A DNA stretch of 64,000 bases from Luedemannella flava (GTDB taxonomy: Bacteria > Actinomycetota > Actinomycetes > Mycobacteriales > Micromonosporaceae), in contig NZ_BAAALT010000028.1 of assembly GCF_039528515.1 (NCBI RefSeq), forward strand, positions 32,060 through 96,059, written 5' to 3'. Shown here in pieces: positions 55,648-64,000 of this stretch (the first letter of the stretch is position 1; each line of letters begins with the position of its first letter). Below the pieces are notes generated by a model. It made no database searches. It saw nothing but the letters and a program-made list of their open reading frames with translations, and was not told where the DNA came from. The position numbers were made by a program, and so were the translations under genes.

Positions 55648-56673
55648 TCACCTCGCGGGGGCTTTCTGGCCTATGGGTCCTTGGTCCTGCACGGTCGCGG
55701 CCCCGGCCGCAGCCGGATGGGTCGCCAGCACCGCTCGCAGCGCCTGCGCCAGCGCGTCCGGATCGTGCCGCGGGGCGCCGTCGGTGACGGCCACCGCGGC
55801 CGAGACGACCCGGGCACCCAGCGATTCTGCCGCAGCGCGGAGTCCGGCGGGATCGCCGATCGCGTTAACGTCGGCAAGAACTACATCTGCTCGCAGGCCA
55901 GGCAGGTAACGGCCGAGCGCCCGAAGATGATCCGGCAGCGACAGCCCGGACGTCTCCCCCTCGGCCACGAGATTGAGCGTCACCAACCGCCGGGCGGGGC
56001 TCGACAGGATCGCGTCGGCGAGCTTCGGCACGAGCAGGTGCGGGATCACGCTCGTGTACCAGGAGCCGGGGCCGAACAACAGCCAGTCGGCCGCGTGCAC
56101 GGCGGCGACGGCCTCCGCGCAGGCCTCGGGCCGCTGCGGGGCGAGCCGCAACGAGAGCACCTCGCCGGGGGTGACGGCGACGGCGTGCTGGCCGCGCACC
56201 GCCAGCACGTCGGCGGGCCGGCCCGGATCGGCGCCACGCACGGTGGCCTCGATGTCCACGGGCGTACGCGACATGGGCAGCACCCGGCCGCCGGCGCGCA
56301 TGAGCGTCGCCGCCAGGTCCAGTGCCGCCACCGGGTCGCCGTAGTGCTCGATGAGCCCGCACAGCAGCAGGTTGCCCATGGCGTGCCCGGCCAGCGGGGC
56401 CGCCCCGCCGAACCGGTACTGCAGCATGTCGGCCGCCGCCACACCGATCTCGTCCTCGGGGTCGACGAGCGCGGCGAGCGCCTGGCGCAGGTCACCAGGC
56501 GGGAGCCCGCCGCGTTCGGCGCGCAGCCGGCCGCTGGACCCGCCGTTGTCGCCCACCGTCACGACCGCGGTGATGTCGAGGTGCAGCGGGTCCCGCAGCA
56601 GGCGCAGCCCGCGCAGGATCGAGGCGAGCCCGTGGCCGCCACCGAACGCAACGACCCTCGTGGGGGACGTCAT
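55648..56673 (-). CDS. yvcK: YvcK/GlmR family protein (UDP-GlcNAc-binding)
   Basis: The 341-residue protein has FGGGHGLASIL near the start, then TVGDNGGSSGRLR and LLFGPGSWYTSVIPHLL, typical of the CofD-like YvcK fold. YvcK binds UDP-GlcNAc and links carbon metabolism to cell-wall synthesis in Bacillus. It is 7 bp ahead of whiA and follows rapZ by 61 bp. Confidence 0.94.
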   Translation of the reverse strand: MTSPTRVVAFGGGHGLASILRGLRLLRDPLHLDITAVVTVGDNGGSSGRLRAERGGLPPGDLRQALAALVDPEDEIGVAAADMLQYRFGGAAPLAGHAMGNLLLCGLIEHYGDPVAALDLAATLMRAGGRVLPMSRTPVDIEATVRGADPGRPADVLAVRGQHAVAVTPGEVLSLRLAPQRPEACAEAVAAVHAADWLLFGPGSWYTSVIPHLLVPKLADAILSSPARRLVTLNLVAEGETSGLSLPDHLRALGRYLPGLRADVVLADVNAIGDPAGLRAAAESLGARVVSAAVAVTDGAPRHDPDALAQALRAVLATHPAAAGAATVQDQGPIGQKAPAR

Positions 56674-56734
56674 GTCGACGCCTCCGCCGCGCTCCAGCGC
56701 CGACCTGTGTCAACTGAGCTGACGATTCGCCCGC

Positions 56735-57652
56735 TCATTCGCGCCCCAGGTCGCGGTGCTGGGCGTGGGCGGACAGGCGGGTCTCGCGCAGGCGGCGGGC
56801 CAGCTCCTCGGAGATCGCCACGCTGCGGTGCTTGCCGCCCGTGCAGCCGACCGCCACGGTCACGTAGCGCTTGCCCTCGCGCTCGAAGCCGGGCGCGGTC
56901 GCGTTGATCAGGCGGACGAACGTCTCCACGAACGTGCCGGCGCCGCGCTGGCCGAGCACGTACCGGCTGACCTCGGCCTCCCGGCCCGTGTGCTCGCGCA
57001 GCTCGGGCACCCAGTACGGATTCGGTAGGAACCGGGCGTCCACCACGAAGTCGGCGTCGGGCGGCAGGCCGTACTTGAAGCCGAAGGACAGGACGGTGAC
57101 CCGCAGCCGACGGGAGTCCTCGCCCGCGAACAGCTCCTCGGCGCGGGCGCGCAGCTGGTTGACGTTGAGGTGGGTGGTGTCGATGATCACGTCGGCGGAC
57201 TCGCGGGCACCGGCGAGCAGCGCGCGCTCGGCCGCGATGCCGTCGGAGAGCCGACCGTCGCCCTGCAGGGGGTGCGGGCGCCGTACGTTCTCGAACCGGC
57301 GGATGAGCACCTCGTCGTCGGCGTCGACGAACAGCACGTGCGGCTCGAACCCGCGCTCGCGCAGCGCCTGGATCGCGCCCGTGATGTCGGTGGAGAACGC
57401 GCGGGAGCGCACGTCGAGCACCATGGCCGTGCGGCGGACGACGCCACCGGCCCGCTGCGCCAGCGTGGCCATGTCCAGCATGAGCGCGGGCGGCAGGTTG
57501 TCGACCACGTAGAAGCCGACGTTCTCCATGGCGCGGGCCACCGTGCTGCGCCCGCCACCGGACACGCCGGTGATGATCACCAGCTCAGTCCCGACGCCCG
57601 GCTCCTTCGCGGCCTCCGCCGCGGTCTCGGCGCCCGCCGACCCCTCCGTCAC
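56735..57652 (-). CDS. rapZ: RapZ-like nucleotide-binding protein
   Basis: The 305-residue protein has Walker A GVSGGGRST at 29-37, then NLPPALM and, in the C-terminal domain, DARFLPNPYW and GCTGGKHRSVAI. In E. coli RapZ controls glmS mRNA decay; in actinobacteria the role is not settled but the gene is always near yvcK and whiA. The GTG has AGGGGG six bases upstream; the longer upstream frame is Arg-rich and unlikely to be coding. Confidence 0.94.
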   Translation of the reverse strand: MTEGSAGAETAAEAAKEPGVGTELVIITGVSGGGRSTVARAMENVGFYVVDNLPPALMLDMATLAQRAGGVVRRTAMVLDVRSRAFSTDITGAIQALRERGFEPHVLFVDADDEVLIRRFENVRRPHPLQGDGRLSDGIAAERALLAGARESADVIIDTTHLNVNQLRARAEELFAGEDSRRLRVTVLSFGFKYGLPPDADFVVDARFLPNPYWVPELREHTGREAEVSRYVLGQRGAGTFVETFVRLINATAPGFEREGKRYVTVAVGCTGGKHRSVAISEELARRLRETRLSAHAQHRDLGRE

Positions 57653-57704
57653 GCAACCCCCTGCCCGATGCCATCGACCCGAAGCCGGGCCGCGATGGCC
57701 AAAT

Positions 57705-59735
57705 CTACGTCCCGGGGGCGTCCTGGTCGCGGGCGGTGTCAGTTTTGTCCGGTACGGACGCCGACGGATCCCCGACCGTAACCTGTCCGGTCGACCCGGC
57801 CTGCTCCTCGATCGCGCCGCGCGGCGGCTCGTCACCCGCCAGGATGGCCAGCACCGCCGCCGCCGTACGCGGGCCGATCCCAGGCACCTCGGTGATCTCC
57901 TCCACTGTGGCGGCGGCCAGGCGCTTGAGCGAACCGAAGTGCCGCAACAGGGCCTTACGCCGGATCTCGCCCAGGCCGGCCACGCTGTCGAGGGCGGACG
58001 CCGTCATGCGCTTGGAGCGCCGCTCACGGTGGAACGTGATGGCGAACCGGTGTGCCTCGTCGCGGACGCGCTGCAGCAGGTAGAGCGCCTCGGACGAGCG
58101 CGGCAGGATGACCGGGAAGTCGTTGTCGGGCAGCCATACCTCCTCCATCCGCTTGGCCAGCCCGCACAGCGCCACGTCGACGATGCCGAGCTCGTCCAGC
58201 GCCCGGGCGGCCGCCTGCACCTGCGGCTGGCCGCCGTCGACGACGACGAGCTGCGGCGGGTACGCGAACTTGGCCGGGCGACCGGTGGTGGGGTCGATCC
58301 CGGGACGGTCGGGGTCCGCGTTCTCGGCGGCCTGCAGGTAGCGGGCGAAGCGGCGGTGCAGCACCTCGTTCATGGCGGCCGTGTCGTCGGTCCCGCCGCG
58401 GACCGCGAAGCGCCGGTATTCACTCTTGCGGGCGAGGCCGTCCTCGAAGACGACCATGCTGGCCACCACGTCGGTGCCCTGGATCTGGGACACGTCGTAG
58501 CACTCGATGCGCAGCGGCGCGGCCGGCAGCTCCAGCGCGTCGGCCAGCTCCTCCAGGGCCTGGCTGCGGGCCGTCAGGTCGCCGGCGCGGCGCAGCTTGT
58601 GCTGCACGAGGGCCTCGGCCGCGTTGCGCGCCACCGTCTCCATGAGGGCCTTCTTGTCGCCGCGCTGCGGCACCCGCAGCTGCACGCGGCTGCCGCGCTT
58701 GGCGGACAGCCAGTCGGCGAGCGCGTCGCCGTCGGTCGGCAGCTCGGGGACGAGCACCTCGCGCGGGATGTCGACGTCCTCGGCGCCGTAGATCTGGGAG
58801 CAGAACTGGTGCACCAGGTCGCCGGGGGTCACGTCCTCGGTCTTCTCCACGACCCAGCCGCGCTGGCCGCGCACCCGGCCCGTACGCACGTGGAAGACCT
58901 GGACCGCGGCCTGCAGCTCGTCGTCGGCGAACGCCATCACGTCGGCGTCCGTGCCGTCGCCGAAGACCACGGACTGCTTCTCCATCGCCCGGCGCAGGGC
59001 GGCCAGGTCGTCGCGCAGCCGGGCGGCGCGCTCGAACTCCAGCTCCTCCGAGGCGGCGAGCATCTCGCGCTCCAGGTGGCGCTCCATGCGGTCGGTGCGG
59101 CCGGCCATGAAGTCGCAGAAGTCGTCCACAATCGACCGGTGCTCCTCGGCGCTGACCCGGCCGACGCAGGGGGCCGAACACTTGCCGATGTCGCCGAGCA
59201 GGCAGGGCCGCCCGATCTGGCCGTGCCGCTTGAACACCCCGGCCGAGCAGGTGCGCGCGGGGAACACCCGCATCAGCAGGTCCAGCGTTTCCCGGATCGC
59301 CCAGGCGTGCGAGTACGGCCCGAAGTAGCGCACGCCCTTGCGCTTGGCGCCACGCATGACCAGCAGCCGCGGAAACGCCTCGTCGAGCGTCACGGCGAGG
59401 AACGGGTACGACTTGTCGTCGCGGTAGCGGACGTTGAACCGCGGGTCGTACTCCTTGATCCAGGCGTACTCCAACTGGAGGGCCTCGACCTCGGTGGCGA
59501 CCGTGACCCAGTCGACCGACGCGGCCGTGGTCACCATCTGCTGGGTGCGCGGGTGCAGCGTCCAGGGGTCGGCGAAGTACGAGTTGAGCCGCTGGCGCAG
59601 GCTGCGCGCCTTGCCGACGTAGATCACCCGGCCGACGGCCTCGCCGGGACCCGGGGCGGCGCGGAACCGGTAGACCCCCGGCGACTCGGGAATCGTCCCC
59701 GGCGCCGGCCGGTAGGAAGCTGAGGACCCTCGCAC
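57705..59735 (-). CDS. uvrC: Excinuclease ABC subunit C
   Basis: The 676-residue protein has the GIY-YIG nuclease at the start (SPGVYRFR... IYVGKARSLRQRL), a UvrBC motif (FERAARLRDDLAALRR), the C-terminal nuclease with IECYDVSQIQGT and VVDGGQPQV, and two helix-hairpin-helix elements near the end (VAGLGEIRRKALLRHFGS). It makes both cuts in nucleotide excision repair. The GTG 59735 is chosen as TAGCCT lies seven bases upstream. Confidence 0.95.
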   Translation of the reverse strand: MRGSSASYRPAPGTIPESPGVYRFRAAPGPGEAVGRVIYVGKARSLRQRLNSYFADPWTLHPRTQQMVTTAASVDWVTVATEVEALQLEYAWIKEYDPRFNVRYRDDKSYPFLAVTLDEAFPRLLVMRGAKRKGVRYFGPYSHAWAIRETLDLLMRVFPARTCSAGVFKRHGQIGRPCLLGDIGKCSAPCVGRVSAEEHRSIVDDFCDFMAGRTDRMERHLEREMLAASEELEFERAARLRDDLAALRRAMEKQSVVFGDGTDADVMAFADDELQAAVQVFHVRTGRVRGQRGWVVEKTEDVTPGDLVHQFCSQIYGAEDVDIPREVLVPELPTDGDALADWLSAKRGSRVQLRVPQRGDKKALMETVARNAAEALVQHKLRRAGDLTARSQALEELADALELPAAPLRIECYDVSQIQGTDVVASMVVFEDGLARKSEYRRFAVRGGTDDTAAMNEVLHRRFARYLQAAENADPDRPGIDPTTGRPAKFAYPPQLVVVDGGQPQVQAAARALDELGIVDVALCGLAKRMEEVWLPDNDFPVILPRSSEALYLLQRVRDEAHRFAITFHRERRSKRMTASALDSVAGLGEIRRKALLRHFGSLKRLAAATVEEITEVPGIGPRTAAAVLAILAGDEPPRGAIEEQAGSTGQVTVGDPSASVPDKTDTARDQDAPGT

Positions 59736-59742
59736 GCTTGCA

Positions 59743-59748
59743 AGGCTA
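59743..59748 (-). promoter_or_regulatory. -10 box (TAGCCT) of a leaderless uvrC promoter
   Basis: On the reverse strand TAGCCT ends seven bases before the GTG at 59735, with no ribosome site, which supports that start over GTG 59765. Confidence 0.5.
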
Positions 59749-59787
59749 GCCCGCCGGTATGTCACAACCGGCGGGCGTCACGCCTTG

Positions 59788-60264
59788 TCAGGTGGTCGCG
59801 ACGACGTTGCCGTTCTCGACCTTCACCGGGATGTCCCGGAGACCGGTCTCGGCGGGGCCGCTCAGCCGCGCGCCATCGTTGATCGCGAAGAACGAGTGGT
59901 GGTTCGGGCACTCCGACTTGCCGCCGACCGGCGCCTTGACGAGCGTGCCCATGTGCGGGCAGTGCGCGTCGTACGCCTTGACGGTGCCGTCGGCGAGCTT
60001 GACCACGAGCGTCGTGCCCACCACGATCCCGCCGGCCTTGGGCACGTCGGCCTCCTTGGCCAGGACCGTCCCCGACGAGCCCGCGCCCGGGGCCGCCGAC
60101 GTCGGCGTGTCACCCCCACCGCCACCGTTACCCGTGCTGGCGGGCGGTGTCTCCTCGTCGCCGCCGCACGCGCCGAGCAGCAGCGCGGCGCAGACGACCC
60201 CACTTCCGGCGAGCACCGCCCGCCGACTCGCGCCGGCGGCGCCCCGTCCATCCTGATCGTTCAT
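59788..60264 (-). CDS. Exported Rieske [2Fe-2S] protein (Tat/lipoprotein type)
   Basis: The 158-residue protein has a twin-arginine signal (SRRAVLAGSG) that ends in a lipobox (LLGAC), a Gly/Ser linker and a Rieske domain with CPHMG and CPNHHSFF as cluster ligands. It should be exported folded and lipid-anchored outside the membrane, where it may take part in electron transfer. The partner is unknown. It stands between uvrA and uvrC. Confidence 0.9.
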   Translation of the reverse strand: MNDQDGRGAAGASRRAVLAGSGVVCAALLLGACGGDEETPPASTGNGGGGGDTPTSAAPGAGSSGTVLAKEADVPKAGGIVVGTTLVVKLADGTVKAYDAHCPHMGTLVKAPVGGKSECPNHHSFFAINDGARLSGPAETGLRDIPVKVENGNVVATT

Positions 60265-60408
60265 CCGAGCCTCCCTCGTACGTCGCTACGACGATGAGGA
60301 ACGGGCGCGCGCGGCACCCGGTTCACCGTCCGGGCGAGTCTCGTGCAGACACTATCGCGATCGAGGGGCCCTGCTCGTCGGCACCTTTCTATCTATGCAG
60401 GTCGATCG

Positions 60409-63378
60409 CTATGCGGACTTCCCAGCGGACTTTGCCGCAGCTTTGACGGATCTCCGAGGTGCCGCCTTCTTCGCGGGCGCGCCGTTGGCCTTGGCCGCCC
60501 GGCTCACCGCCTTGGTCGCGCCGGCCGGGGCGCCGTCGAGCTTGAGCACGTGCCGCAGCCACTGGCCGGTGTAGCTCTCCGGGGTCTCGGCGATCTCCTC
60601 CGGGGTGCCGACCGCGACGACCGTGCCGCCCTTGTGGCCGCCCTCCGGGCCCATGTCGATGATCCAGTCGGCGGTCTTGATGACGTCCAGGTTGTGCTCG
60701 ATCACGATCACCGTGTTGCCCTTGTCGACCAGGCCGTCCAGCACGAGCAGCAGCTTGCGGATGTCCTCGAAGTGCAGGCCCGTGGTGGGCTCGTCCAGCA
60801 CGTACACCGTGCGGCCGGTGGAGCGCTTCTGCAGCTCGCTGGCGAGCTTGACCCGCTGGGCCTCGCCGCCGGACAGGGTCGGCGCGGGCTGGCCGAGGCG
60901 GACATAGCCCAGGCCCACGTCGACGAGCGTCTTGAGGTGGCGGTGGATCGCCGGGATCGCCTCGAAGAAGGTCGAGGCCTCCTCGATCGGCATGTCCAGC
61001 ACCTCGGCGATGGTGCGGCCCTTGTAGTGCACCTCAAGAGTCTCGCGGTTGTAGCGGGCGCCCTTGCAGACCTCGCACGGAACGTACACGTCCGGGAGGA
61101 AGTTCATCTCGATCTTGATCGTGCCGTCGCCCGCGCAGTTCTCGCACCGGCCGCCCTTGACGTTGAACGAGAACCGCCCCGGACCGTAGCCCCGGACCTT
61201 CGCCTCGGTCGTCTCCGCGAACAGCTTGCGGATGTTGTCGAACACCCCGGTGTACGTCGCGGGGTTCGACCGCGGCGTGCGCCCGATCGGCGACTGGTCG
61301 ACGCCGACGACCTTGTCGAGGTGCTCCAGACCGGTCACCCGCGTGTGCCGGCCGGGGACCATGCGGGCGCCGTTGATCTGGTTGGCCAGCACCGCGTGCA
61401 GGATGTCGTTGACCAGCGTGGACTTGCCCGACCCGGACACGCCGGTGACCGCGATGAGCTGGCCCAACGGGAACGTGACCGTCAGGTTGCGCAGGTTGTG
61501 CTCGCGCGCGCCGATGACGGCCAGCTCGCGCCCCGGCGTCTGGATCCGCCGCGCCCCGGGCACCGGGATCTCCCTACGGCCCGACAGGTACGCGCCGGTG
61601 ATCGACTCCTTGCTGTCGTAGATCTCGTTCACCGGGCCGCTGTGCACGATGCGGCCGCCGTGCTCGCCCGCGCCCGGGCCGATGTCCACGATCCAGTCGG
61701 CGGTGCGGATGGTGTCCTCGTCGTGCTCGACCACGATCAGGGTGTTGCCGAGGCTCTTGAGCCGTACCAGGGTCTCGATCAGCCGGTGGTTGTCGCGCTG
61801 GTGCAGGCCGATGCTGGGCTCGTCCAGCACGTACAGGACGCCGACCAGGCCGGAGCCGATCTGGGTCGCCAGGCGGATGCGCTGCGCCTCGCCGCCCGAC
61901 AGCGTGCCGGCGGCCCGGTCGAGCGACAGGTAGTCCAGGCCGACGTCGACGAGAAACCGCAGCCGGGCGTTGATCTCCTTGAGTACCCGCTCGGCGATCA
62001 TCCGCTGCCGGTCGTTGAGGACCAGCTGCCCGACGAAGTCGGCGCACTCCCCCACGGACAACGCGCACACGTCGGCGATGCTCCGGCCGCCCAGGGTCAC
62101 CGCGAGCACCTCGGGCTTGAGCCGGGCGCCGGCGCAGGCCGGGCACGGCACGTCGCGCATGTACCCCTCGTACTTGTCGCGCGACCAGTCCGACTCCGTG
62201 TCGGAGTGCCGGCGCTCGATCCACTGCACGACGCCCTCGAAGCCCGTGTAGTAGGACCGCTCGCGCCCGTACTTGTTGCGGTAGCGCACGTGGACCTGGT
62301 CGTCGCTGCCGTGCAGGATCTCCTTCTGGGCCCGCTGGGGCAGCTTGCGCCACGGGGTGTCCAGGTCGAAGCCCTCGGCCTGGCCGAGCGCCTCCAGCAG
62401 GCGCAGGAAGTAGTCGAGCGTGTGCCCGCCGGCCCACGGCTGGATCGCGCCCTCGCGCAGGGTCTTCTCGTCGTCGGGGATGAGCAGGTCGGGGTCGACC
62501 TCCTTCTTCGTGCCGAGGCCGGTGCACTCGGGGCACGCGCCGTAGGGCGCGTTGAAGGAGAACGACCGGGGCTCCAGGTCCTCGATCGCGAGCGGGTGCT
62601 CGTTGGGGCAGGCCAGGTGCTCGCTGAACTTGCGCTCGCGGTTCTCGTCGTCCTCCGGCAGGTCGACGAAGTCGAGGATCACGATGCCGCCGGCCAGGCC
62701 GAGCGCCGTCTCCACCGAGTCGGTGAGGCGCTGCTTGGCGGACTCCTTCACCGCGAGGCGGTCGACGACCACCTCGATGGTGTGCTTCTCCTGCTTCTTC
62801 AGCTTCGGCGGCTCGGCCAGCGGATGCACCACGCCGTCGACGCGCGCCCGGGCGAAGCCCTTGGTCTGCAGTTCGCCGAACAGGTCGAGGTACTCGCCCT
62901 TGCGGCCGCGCACGACCGGGGCGAGGACCTGGAAGCGGGTGCCCTCGGGCATGGCGAGCACCCGGTCGACGATCTGCTGCGGGGTCTGCTTGCTGATCGC
63001 GGCGCCGCAGACCGGGCAGTGCGGCTCGCCGGCGCGGGCGAACAGCAGGCGCAGGTAGTCGTAGACCTCGGTGATCGTGCCGACCGTCGAGCGCGGGTTG
63101 CGCGAGGTCGCCTTCTGGTCGATGGAGACCGCCGGGGACAGGCCCTCGATGAAGTCGACGTCCGGTTTGTCCATCTGACCGAGGAACTGCCGCGCGTACG
63201 ACGACAGCGACTCGACGTACCGCCGCTGCCCCTCCGCGAAGATCGTGTCGAACGCGAGGCTCGACTTGCCCGACCCGGAGAGCCCGGTGAACACGATCAT
63301 CGCGTCCCGGGGCAGGTCGAGGTTCACGTCACGGAGGTTGTGCTCGCGCGCGCCACGGACAATCAGACGGTCGGTCAC
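60409..63378 (-). CDS. uvrA: Excinuclease ABC subunit A
   Basis: The 989-residue protein has two ATP sites: GLSGSGKSS near residue 33 and GVSGSGKST near 645, with signatures TLSGGEAQR in both. Two zinc modules (CPNEHPL / CPECTGLG and CENCAGDG / CEVCKG) are complete. It recognises DNA damage with UvrB. The Lys/Ala-rich tail (about 40 residues) is longer than usual. The GTG has GAGG nine bases upstream. Confidence 0.97.
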   Translation of the reverse strand: MTDRLIVRGAREHNLRDVNLDLPRDAMIVFTGLSGSGKSSLAFDTIFAEGQRRYVESLSSYARQFLGQMDKPDVDFIEGLSPAVSIDQKATSRNPRSTVGTITEVYDYLRLLFARAGEPHCPVCGAAISKQTPQQIVDRVLAMPEGTRFQVLAPVVRGRKGEYLDLFGELQTKGFARARVDGVVHPLAEPPKLKKQEKHTIEVVVDRLAVKESAKQRLTDSVETALGLAGGIVILDFVDLPEDDENRERKFSEHLACPNEHPLAIEDLEPRSFSFNAPYGACPECTGLGTKKEVDPDLLIPDDEKTLREGAIQPWAGGHTLDYFLRLLEALGQAEGFDLDTPWRKLPQRAQKEILHGSDDQVHVRYRNKYGRERSYYTGFEGVVQWIERRHSDTESDWSRDKYEGYMRDVPCPACAGARLKPEVLAVTLGGRSIADVCALSVGECADFVGQLVLNDRQRMIAERVLKEINARLRFLVDVGLDYLSLDRAAGTLSGGEAQRIRLATQIGSGLVGVLYVLDEPSIGLHQRDNHRLIETLVRLKSLGNTLIVVEHDEDTIRTADWIVDIGPGAGEHGGRIVHSGPVNEIYDSKESITGAYLSGRREIPVPGARRIQTPGRELAVIGAREHNLRNLTVTFPLGQLIAVTGVSGSGKSTLVNDILHAVLANQINGARMVPGRHTRVTGLEHLDKVVGVDQSPIGRTPRSNPATYTGVFDNIRKLFAETTEAKVRGYGPGRFSFNVKGGRCENCAGDGTIKIEMNFLPDVYVPCEVCKGARYNRETLEVHYKGRTIAEVLDMPIEEASTFFEAIPAIHRHLKTLVDVGLGYVRLGQPAPTLSGGEAQRVKLASELQKRSTGRTVYVLDEPTTGLHFEDIRKLLLVLDGLVDKGNTVIVIEHNLDVIKTADWIIDMGPEGGHKGGTVVAVGTPEEIAETPESYTGQWLRHVLKLDGAPAGATKAVSRAAKANGAPAKKAAPRRSVKAAAKSAGKSA

Positions 63379-63390
63379 GTCTAGGCCTCA

Positions 63391-63404
63391 CTCGTAGTTA
63401 CGAG
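63391..63404. promoter_or_regulatory. Small palindrome upstream of uvrA
   Basis: CTCGTA-GT-TACGAG lies 13 bases upstream of the uvrA start. It could be an operator or chance. It does not match the GAAC-N4-GTTC pattern of the actinobacterial LexA box. Confidence 0.3.
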
Positions 63405-63526
63405 GAACGGATCCCGACGTCGCTGACCTGCGATCAAACACACCCGCGCGGGCACCGACGCCGCCGCGGGCAACTCTAGCCCTGCCCTATGACATTCCCG
63501 TTCCGTCGCCTCGTCAGAGGCCTGCA

Positions 63527-64000
63527 TCACCCGTTCGGGCGGACCAGGATCCGGTCGATCACGGGCGCCGGCCCGTACGGGTTGCCGAACCGCAGCGTGT
63601 TGTAACCCTGACGCAGCGTCACCCACACGATCTTCGAACGCACCTGCCGGGCCGGCGGGAACACCCCGAGCGGGATCGCCCGCCGCCCGTCCACCCGCAC
63701 GCTCGCCCACACGTCGTAGCCGGCCAGCCCGTCGGGCGTCAGGTAGTACACCGTCACCGCGTACTGGCCCGGTCGCGCCGCGGGGATGCCGGTGAACGTC
63801 AGCCAACCCTCGGGCTGCCCGGGCGCCGAGCGACCCAGGCCGGTCACCCCGCCGCCGTTGAAGATGCCCGGCCGGCGCATCCGCTGCGCCCCGCCGCCGA
63901 GCATGTTCGCGGCCGCCTCGGCCTCCACGACCACCTGCTCCGGGGCCGGCAGGGCCGATTCCGCGGAGGCCCGGACCACCGGTGGCCGCGCCGCCGCGCC
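63527..64000 (-). CDS. C-terminal carbohydrate-binding-like domain of a larger protein (partial)
   Basis: The frame stays open to the window edge, so the start lies outside. The visible 158 residues fit a CBM6/CBM35-like jelly roll: VVVEAEAAANMLGG at the beginning, GWLTFTGIPAARPGQYAVTV in the middle and LRQGYNTLRFGNP near the end, then VIDRILV. Such domains bind sugars on exported proteins. An internal GTG at 63977 exists, but the reading frame continues past it with A/P-rich linker. Confidence 0.7.
   Translation of the reverse strand, partial: GAAARPPVVRASAESALPAPEQVVVEAEAAANMLGGGAQRMRRPGIFNGGGVTGLGRSAPGQPEGWLTFTGIPAARPGQYAVTVYYLTPDGLAGYDVWASVRVDGRRAIPLGVFPPARQVRSKIVWVTLRQGYNTLRFGNPYGPAPVIDRILVRPNG

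Noticed and set aside
60343..63384. 1013-residue frame opposite uvrA
   Set aside because: Shadow of uvrA; no domain, very Arg/Val/Asp-rich.
63391..63404. LexA box controlling uvrA
   Set aside because: The palindrome CTCGTA-GT-TACGAG lacks the GAAC-N4-GTTC core.

Overview
The window is high-GC DNA with dense gene packing, frequent GTG starts, 4-bp stop/start overlaps and many leaderless promoters of the TAnnnT type. This points to an actinomycete. The gene content (WhiA, RbpA, OpcA, acVLRF1-type release factor, SufR-led suf operon) and the GAGCGAGCGAAGCGAGCGA-type repeats suggest the Micromonosporaceae; the family assignment is inference. Two single ambiguous bases (10441 and 40257) and one clean one-base frame break in an otherwise normal sigma gene suggest a draft-quality assembly, so frameshifts should be read cautiously.

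Left part, about 0-29 kb: mostly accessory or lineage-variable genes. 1.0-4.1 kb is an operon with two inositol-monophosphatase-like genes flanking a sugar-nucleotide epimerase and ending in a lipoprotein. 4.1-5.6 kb looks like the relic of a mobile element (NUDIX gene, broken regulator, small membrane protein, zinc ribbon). 6.2-8.6 kb is the most interesting operon: a membrane protein with a Cys/Gly-rich tail, a DUF692 (multinuclear iron oxygenase) enzyme and a DUF2063-like partner, with a 76-bp tandem repeat inserted at the start/stop junction. 8.5-10.7 kb carries a secreted S1 protease and a lipoprotein that repeats part of its N-terminal region. Then follow an ABC exporter, an enoyl-CoA hydratase, a small HTH protein, a membrane protein, an ABC-F ATPase, a zinc metallopeptidase, a release-factor-like protein with a PLP enzyme, an AlkD-like repair protein, a permease/isochorismatase pair, a LysE exporter, a HAD phosphatase, RNase HI and an RCK-type channel protein. 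Debris of an AraC regulator and of a pectate lyase lie beside the channel gene.

Right part, about 29-64 kb: conserved actinobacterial core. The suf operon (sufR-sufB-sufD-Rieske ferredoxin-sufC-sufS-sufU-sufT) runs leftward and is divergent from ctaA (heme A synthase). After an ECF sigma/anti-sigma-like pair comes a gene-free stretch with a 13-unit array of 42-bp repeats, each holding a CGCCA-N12-TGGCG dyad. Next come ctaB (heme O synthase) and, divergently, tkt-tal-pgi-zwf-opcA-pgl (pentose phosphate pathway). Facing them are rbpA, secG, tpiA-pgk-gap, whiA-yvcK-rapZ-uvrC, a Tat/lipoprotein Rieske protein and uvrA. The window ends inside a gene with a carbohydrate-binding-like domain.

Together the core half joins Fe-S cluster and heme supply, NADPH and glycolytic flux, and a sporulation/cell-wall regulatory block (WhiA, YvcK, RapZ) with nucleotide excision repair genes. 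No rRNA, tRNA, CRISPR, intact insertion sequence or replication origin was seen.
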